Assembly: GCA_046705265.1 (NCBI GenBank)
Contig: JBJKQL010000140.1
Location: 1-64,000 of the forward strand
DNA from: JAJYTL01 sp046705265
GTDB taxonomy: Bacteria > Pseudomonadota > Alphaproteobacteria > Ferrovibrionales > Ferrovibrionaceae
Direction of reading: 5' to 3'
Length of the DNA: 64,000 bases
Positions 60,458 through 64,000 of this stretch are shown here, piece after piece. The first letter of the stretch is position 1; every line of letters begins with the position of its first letter. Position numbers and translations under genes: made by a program. The notes under the pieces are model-generated. The model saw nothing but the letters and a program-made list of their open reading frames with translations. It was not told the DNA's origin and did not search any database.

Positions 60458-62780
60458 CTTCCTTTGTCGCCGCCGGCACCACGCGTGGGGGCGGCGGATA
60501 TTCAATACGCGAATGATAGACGCCGAGGGTGAGCGTCCGCACAAATGCCGCTTCGATCCGATTTAGATCTTTCAAGGTCAGGCCGCATTCGTCGAGCTGG
60601 CGATCGGCGACTTTCTCCTGGACCACCTTATGCACGCGCTCCCGAAGGTCGGCGGGTGATGGCTCCTTCAAGGCTCGTGTCGCCGCCTCGGCCGCATCGG
60701 CGAGAAGCAGAATCGCCGCTTCTCGCGTGCGAGGCCGGGGTCCGGGATAGCGAAACTCGTTCTCGTCGACGCTCTCGCCGGTCGTCTTCGCCCGTTCCAA
60801 CGCCTTCATGTAGAACACGCGAAGAAGGGTCGTGCCCTGGTGCTGGGTGACGGCATCCAGCACCGGCCGGCCCAGGCGATGCTTGCGCGCGAGGTCGATG
60901 CCGTCCTTGATATGGGCAAAAATAATGCGCGCCGAGAGATCGGGGGGCAGGCGGTCATGAATGTTGGCACCGCGCTGGTTCTCCGCGAAATAGCTCGGGC
61001 GCACCATTTTTCCGATGTCATGGTAAAGCGCCATCACCCGGCACTGCAGACCGTTCGCGCCGATGGCATCGCCGGCCGCCTCAGCCAGATTGCTCATGAT
61101 CATCGAATGGTAGAAAGTGCCGGGGGATTGCAGCGCAAGCTGCTTCAAAAGCGGACTGTCGGCCGAGGCAAGCTCCACCAGCCGCATGGTGGTGGTCTCC
61201 TCGAACACCTGTTCGAACAGGGGCAGAAGACCGGCCGAGGCAAACGCAGTAAGGAGGCCGGAGGAAAGCGCCGCCGCCATGGCGGGCAGCAGGCTAATAT
61301 CCAGTGTCTTGCCGGCAAGGACGAAGATCACCGGCACCATCGCCGCCTGGGCCACGCCGACAGCAACACCGAGCCGCATGAGATCATGACGCCGCCGGCT
61401 GCCGCGCGCGATCAGGCCGCCGCTCAGGACACCGACGAGATAGTAGCTCACCGTAAGCGCCGTGCTGTCGACGCGGTAGGCGACAAAGATTGAAAGAAGC
61501 GTACCGGCGAGCAGACTGCCGCGGGCGCCGGCAAGAAGGGCCAAGAGCACCGAAACCAGCGCGACGGGCGGCAGGAAATCGGCCGTCATGGGTTCGATGC
61601 CGAGCCCTGCCGCGAAACTTCGTCCCGCAAGATAGGTCGCGATCGCGACCAACGCCGATACCAGCGTCACGGAAAGCGTGAGATAGGCTTGCTTGCGCGA
61701 CGGCCAGTTCGGTACGCCGCTACGGCGGAAATACCAGCCGCCGAGCAGCATCAGGCCGCTCGCCAGGATGGCGAACGACGCCATCACGCCCCAGGGATGA
61801 CTGGTGGCAATGGCCTGGTTCAGCCGGGCCAGACGCTCCTGCACGTCCGGGGTTACCCGCTGGCCCGCAGCAAGGAGAACTTGTCCTGCCTTAATCCGCA
61901 TGTAGACAGGGGCGATCTGCGCCCGGGCGGCGCTGCGCGCCGCTTCAGTCGCCGCGACGTCGGGGGTCAGCGTCGGCTGCAGGAGGTCGCTCGCGACATC
62001 GAGCACGAAGCTTCGCACCACGTGCGCCGCGCCGTAGGGCGCATCGCCGGCATGCTGCACCATGAGACGGCGCACATCGGCGAGATCGACGATCCGCGCC
62101 ATCGATGTCACCGTGTGGCGGCTGTGATCGGTAAGGTTGACGAGCGTGATCGGACCTTTGGCCGGCAATTCCGAGTGCTGCCCGACGATCAGCTTGCCCG
62201 CAGCGAAGTTGAGAAAATAGCTGACCGCGTTCGCCAGATCGGCCGGGTTTTGCATGTCGTCGATCAGGTCGAAGACCGATCGGCGGATAGGGATTCCAAG
62301 TGCTTTCGAGAATGCCCGCTCGCGGCGCGCGATATCGCCAGGGCTCCGCTTCTTTCGGGCTTCAAGGTCGGCGACGGCACGCCGGACCTGCTGGTCCAGC
62401 GCCGCAATTGCACTCGGATTGTAATCAAAAACCGGTGCGATCTCCGACGCGGCGCGAGCTTCGCGTTCGGCCGTCGCGGCTTGGTCGAGAAGAAGGAAGT
62501 TGCGCTCGGCATGAATCGTGGTCGGCGCAATGCTGCCGGCAGGGGGTATGCGATAAGTGGTCAGGCTCGTCGGTGAAAAAAGGATCGCGAAGATGGCGAC
62601 GCAGACGACCAGAAGCGGCCAATCGAGCCACGGCCGGTATTTCTGCCAGCGGTCTTCGGCGAGCGCCCGGATCGCGGTTGCCGAGAGAAGACGCCGCGCG
62701 GCAGCGAGCTCGCTCTCGGACGCGGCGCCGCTTGCGGCATTCGCCGCGGAAGCGTTGTCGCTCTTGCTGTCGTCGCTCAT
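60396..62780 (-). CDS. 7TM-HD phosphohydrolase (PgpH-like)
   Basis: 794 residues. One N-terminal membrane segment (about 55-75), an outward 7TMR-HDED domain (about 85-330), a bundle of further membrane segments (about 340-520) and a cytoplasmic HD domain (about 540-740) with the metal motif H587-D588 in ALYHDIGKM and earlier HSMIMSNLAEAA. Gram-positive PgpH members cleave cyclic di-AMP; the substrate in alphaproteobacteria is not known and is inferred at best. It starts on the phoH stop (ATGA) and its last 62 bases overlap ybeY. The C-terminus is Arg/Asp-rich. Confidence 0.9.
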   Translation of the reverse strand: MSDDSKSDNASAANAASGAASESELAAARRLLSATAIRALAEDRWQKYRPWLDWPLLVVCVAIFAILFSPTSLTTYRIPPAGSIAPTTIHAERNFLLLDQAATAEREARAASEIAPVFDYNPSAIAALDQQVRRAVADLEARKKRSPGDIARRERAFSKALGIPIRRSVFDLIDDMQNPADLANAVSYFLNFAAGKLIVGQHSELPAKGPITLVNLTDHSRHTVTSMARIVDLADVRRLMVQHAGDAPYGAAHVVRSFVLDVASDLLQPTLTPDVAATEAARSAARAQIAPVYMRIKAGQVLLAAGQRVTPDVQERLARLNQAIATSHPWGVMASFAILASGLMLLGGWYFRRSGVPNWPSRKQAYLTLSVTLVSALVAIATYLAGRSFAAGLGIEPMTADFLPPVALVSVLLALLAGARGSLLAGTLLSIFVAYRVDSTALTVSYYLVGVLSGGLIARGSRRRHDLMRLGVAVGVAQAAMVPVIFVLAGKTLDISLLPAMAAALSSGLLTAFASAGLLPLFEQVFEETTTMRLVELASADSPLLKQLALQSPGTFYHSMIMSNLAEAAGDAIGANGLQCRVMALYHDIGKMVRPSYFAENQRGANIHDRLPPDLSARIIFAHIKDGIDLARKHRLGRPVLDAVTQHQGTTLLRVFYMKALERAKTTGESVDENEFRYPGPRPRTREAAILLLADAAEAATRALKEPSPADLRERVHKVVQEKVADRQLDECGLTLKDLNRIEAAFVRTLTLGVYHSRIEYPPPPRVVPAATKEDGGTRDRDYGRQSSLGERGS

Positions 62781-63865
62781 GACTTTTCCCCATCCTTCGG
62801 CTTTGCTACGCCGAGAGCGAGCTCGCCGTCGCGCTGCGCATAGGCGCGGACAACCCTCGTCACCAGGGGATGGCGCACGACGTCGTCCTCGGAGAACCAG
62901 ACCACGCCGATCCCTTCGACCTCTTCGAGCAGGGTAACGGCATCCCGCAGGCCCGACGGCATGCCGAGCGGCAGATCAACCTGGCTTAGGTCGCCGGTGA
63001 CCACCATGCGTGAATTTTCGCCAAGCCGGGTGAGAAGCATCTTCATCTGCACCGGGGTCGTGTTCTGCGCCTCGTCTAGAATAACGAAGGCATTGGCGAG
63101 CGTACGGCCGCGCATGAATGCAAGCGGGGCCACCTCGATATCGCCGCTCTCCAGGTATTTCATCACCTGTTCCCCCGGCAGCATGTCGTAGAGCGCATCG
63201 TAAAGCGGCCGGAGATATGGGTCGACTTTTTCGCGCATGTCGCCGGGCAGAAATCCCAGCCGCTCACCGGCTTCGACCGCCGGTCGCGACAGGATAATGC
63301 GATCGACCCGGCCAGACAGCAACATGGTCACCGCCATTGCGACGGCAAGATAAGTCTTGCCGGTGCCGGCCGGGCCAAGGCCGAAGACAAGCTCGTGGCT
63401 TTCCAACGCCCTGAGATAAGCACCCTGATTGGCAGAACGCGGCGTGACCGGCCGCTTACGGGTGATCAGGGCCGGAAAGTCGCTTGCCATGGCGATTCTT
63501 TTTCCGCCTTTGCGTGCATCGCCGTTGCGTTCACCCGGCTTCCCCTGCACGCCAGCCAACGCCATTCGGATGGCACCGTCGATATCGCCGCTTTCGAGGT
63601 CCTGGCCGCGCTTTAAGCGTCCGTAAAGCTCGTGCAGCACGGCCTCGGCGGCTTCCCGCGCGGCAGGAGAACCGGCAATGGCGAGGCGATTGCCACGCGG
63701 CGCGACGGTCACAGAGAGCTGCTGCTCGATCCGGGCGAGATAGCGATCGTATTCGCCGCATAGGGCAGCCAGGAGCCGGTTGTCATCAAAGTCGATGACG
63801 AGCGGCGCTCCCGGCACCGAAGGCGCGGCCGAACGCGACCGCACCGGAGAAGAGTCAGGCGGCAT
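62777..63865 (-). CDS. phoH: PhoH-like ATPase
   Basis: 362 residues from ATG 63865. Cytoplasmic P-loop NTPase tied to RNA metabolism together with YbeY. N-terminal KH-like part (about 25-100), then Walker A GLGPAGTGKTYLA (K170) and Walker B ILDEAQN near residue 265, VVTGDLSQVDLP near 287. It overlaps the miaB end by 11 bases and its TGA overlaps the next ATG, so miaB, phoH and the HD gene are coupled. Order miaB-phoH-HD-ybeY-corC-lnt is well conserved. Confidence 0.95.
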   Translation of the reverse strand: MPPDSSPVRSRSAAPSVPGAPLVIDFDDNRLLAALCGEYDRYLARIEQQLSVTVAPRGNRLAIAGSPAAREAAEAVLHELYGRLKRGQDLESGDIDGAIRMALAGVQGKPGERNGDARKGGKRIAMASDFPALITRKRPVTPRSANQGAYLRALESHELVFGLGPAGTGKTYLAVAMAVTMLLSGRVDRIILSRPAVEAGERLGFLPGDMREKVDPYLRPLYDALYDMLPGEQVMKYLESGDIEVAPLAFMRGRTLANAFVILDEAQNTTPVQMKMLLTRLGENSRMVVTGDLSQVDLPLGMPSGLRDAVTLLEEVEGIGVVWFSEDDVVRHPLVTRVVRAYAQRDGELALGVAKPKDGEKS

Positions 63866-64000
63866 TTTCCAGATCCTGGCCAAGCCGGCCCTCAAGCGAG
63901 ACGTTGTGCGCCCGAAGGATTGTGATCCGGGCGATACGGCCCATCAGGGCCTCGGGTGCGGTGACGTGGACGGCCTGCATGTAGGGGCTGCGACCCCAAA
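63855..64000 (-). CDS. miaB: C-terminal end of MiaB, tRNA methylthiotransferase (partial)
   Basis: The minus-strand frame from the window edge to the TGA at 63857-63855 encodes GRSPYMQAVHVTAPEALMGRIARITILRAHNVSLEGRLGQDLENAA. This is the TRAM domain end of MiaB, which adds the 2-methylthio group to isopentenyl-A37 of tRNAs. The radical SAM part lies outside the window. Context upstream of phoH agrees. The isopentenyl group it needs derives from the pathway that includes IspH. Confidence 0.85.
   Translation of the reverse strand, partial: WGRSPYMQAVHVTAPEALMGRIARITILRAHNVSLEGRLGQDLENAA

Overview
The window reads as the chromosome of a hopanoid-making alphaproteobacterium, most likely of Rhodospirillales type. 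The evidence is high GC with dense coding, an hpnI-hpnJ-hpnK hopanoid block next to the end of dxs, a two-subunit glycine decarboxylase, an aminoglycoside-phosphotransferase-type homoserine kinase, a YlxR-L7Ae fusion between nusA and infB, an Irr-type Fur regulator, and the conserved order miaB-phoH-PgpH-like-ybeY-corC-lnt. The genus cannot be fixed from sequence alone.

Layout: 1-3649 holds the tail of a probable dxs and the genes for the cyclitol-ether head group of bacteriohopanepolyols (hpnI, hpnJ, hpnK). lon converges on hpnK at 3623-6100. A glycine-cleavage operon (gcvT-gcvH-gcvPA-gcvPB, minus strand) sits behind a tandem glycine riboswitch (6315-11030). A lipoprotein gene and a double-CDGSH gene follow, divergent from ispH-thrB-rnhA. 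Then come a peroxiredoxin, argC, a gamma-type carbonic anhydrase, a class I PHA synthase, an OmpA-like lipoprotein, and the run alaC-hom-glpX-recJ ending at tRNA-Glu (25.6-25.7 kb).

From 25.7 to 29.9 kb gene density falls and content looks accessory: a glycine-zipper surface protein, a decayed SRPBCC gene with one in-frame amber codon, a MarR regulator with a perfect 14-bp inverted repeat in front of it and a DUF1398 gene behind it, and a small secreted peptide. Core genes resume with a tonB-like gene, mutM, and ubiE-ubiB, then a promoter and coaBC-dut, an Rrf2 regulator, cysK and moeB, followed by a D-2-hydroxyacid dehydrogenase and a secreted SH3 protein.

39.9-44.9 kb is an iron and redox block on the minus strand: an NMO-like flavoprotein with a C-terminal cysteine cluster, irr, rubrerythrin, an HdrD/GlpC-like iron-sulfur protein and DUF3501. 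A near-consensus Irr box lies between irr and rubrerythrin. This is the best candidate for a poorly described system in the window.

45.0-54.5 kb is the translation operon rimP-nusA-ylxR-infB-rbfA-truB-rpsO-pnp. 54.7-64.0 kb holds metK-trmB, a PhrR-like regulator, and the envelope and RNA-maintenance run miaB-phoH-PgpH-like-ybeY-corC-lnt, all on the minus strand. Apart from the SRPBCC pseudogene I saw no broken genes, and I saw no insertion sequences, prophage genes or CRISPR arrays.
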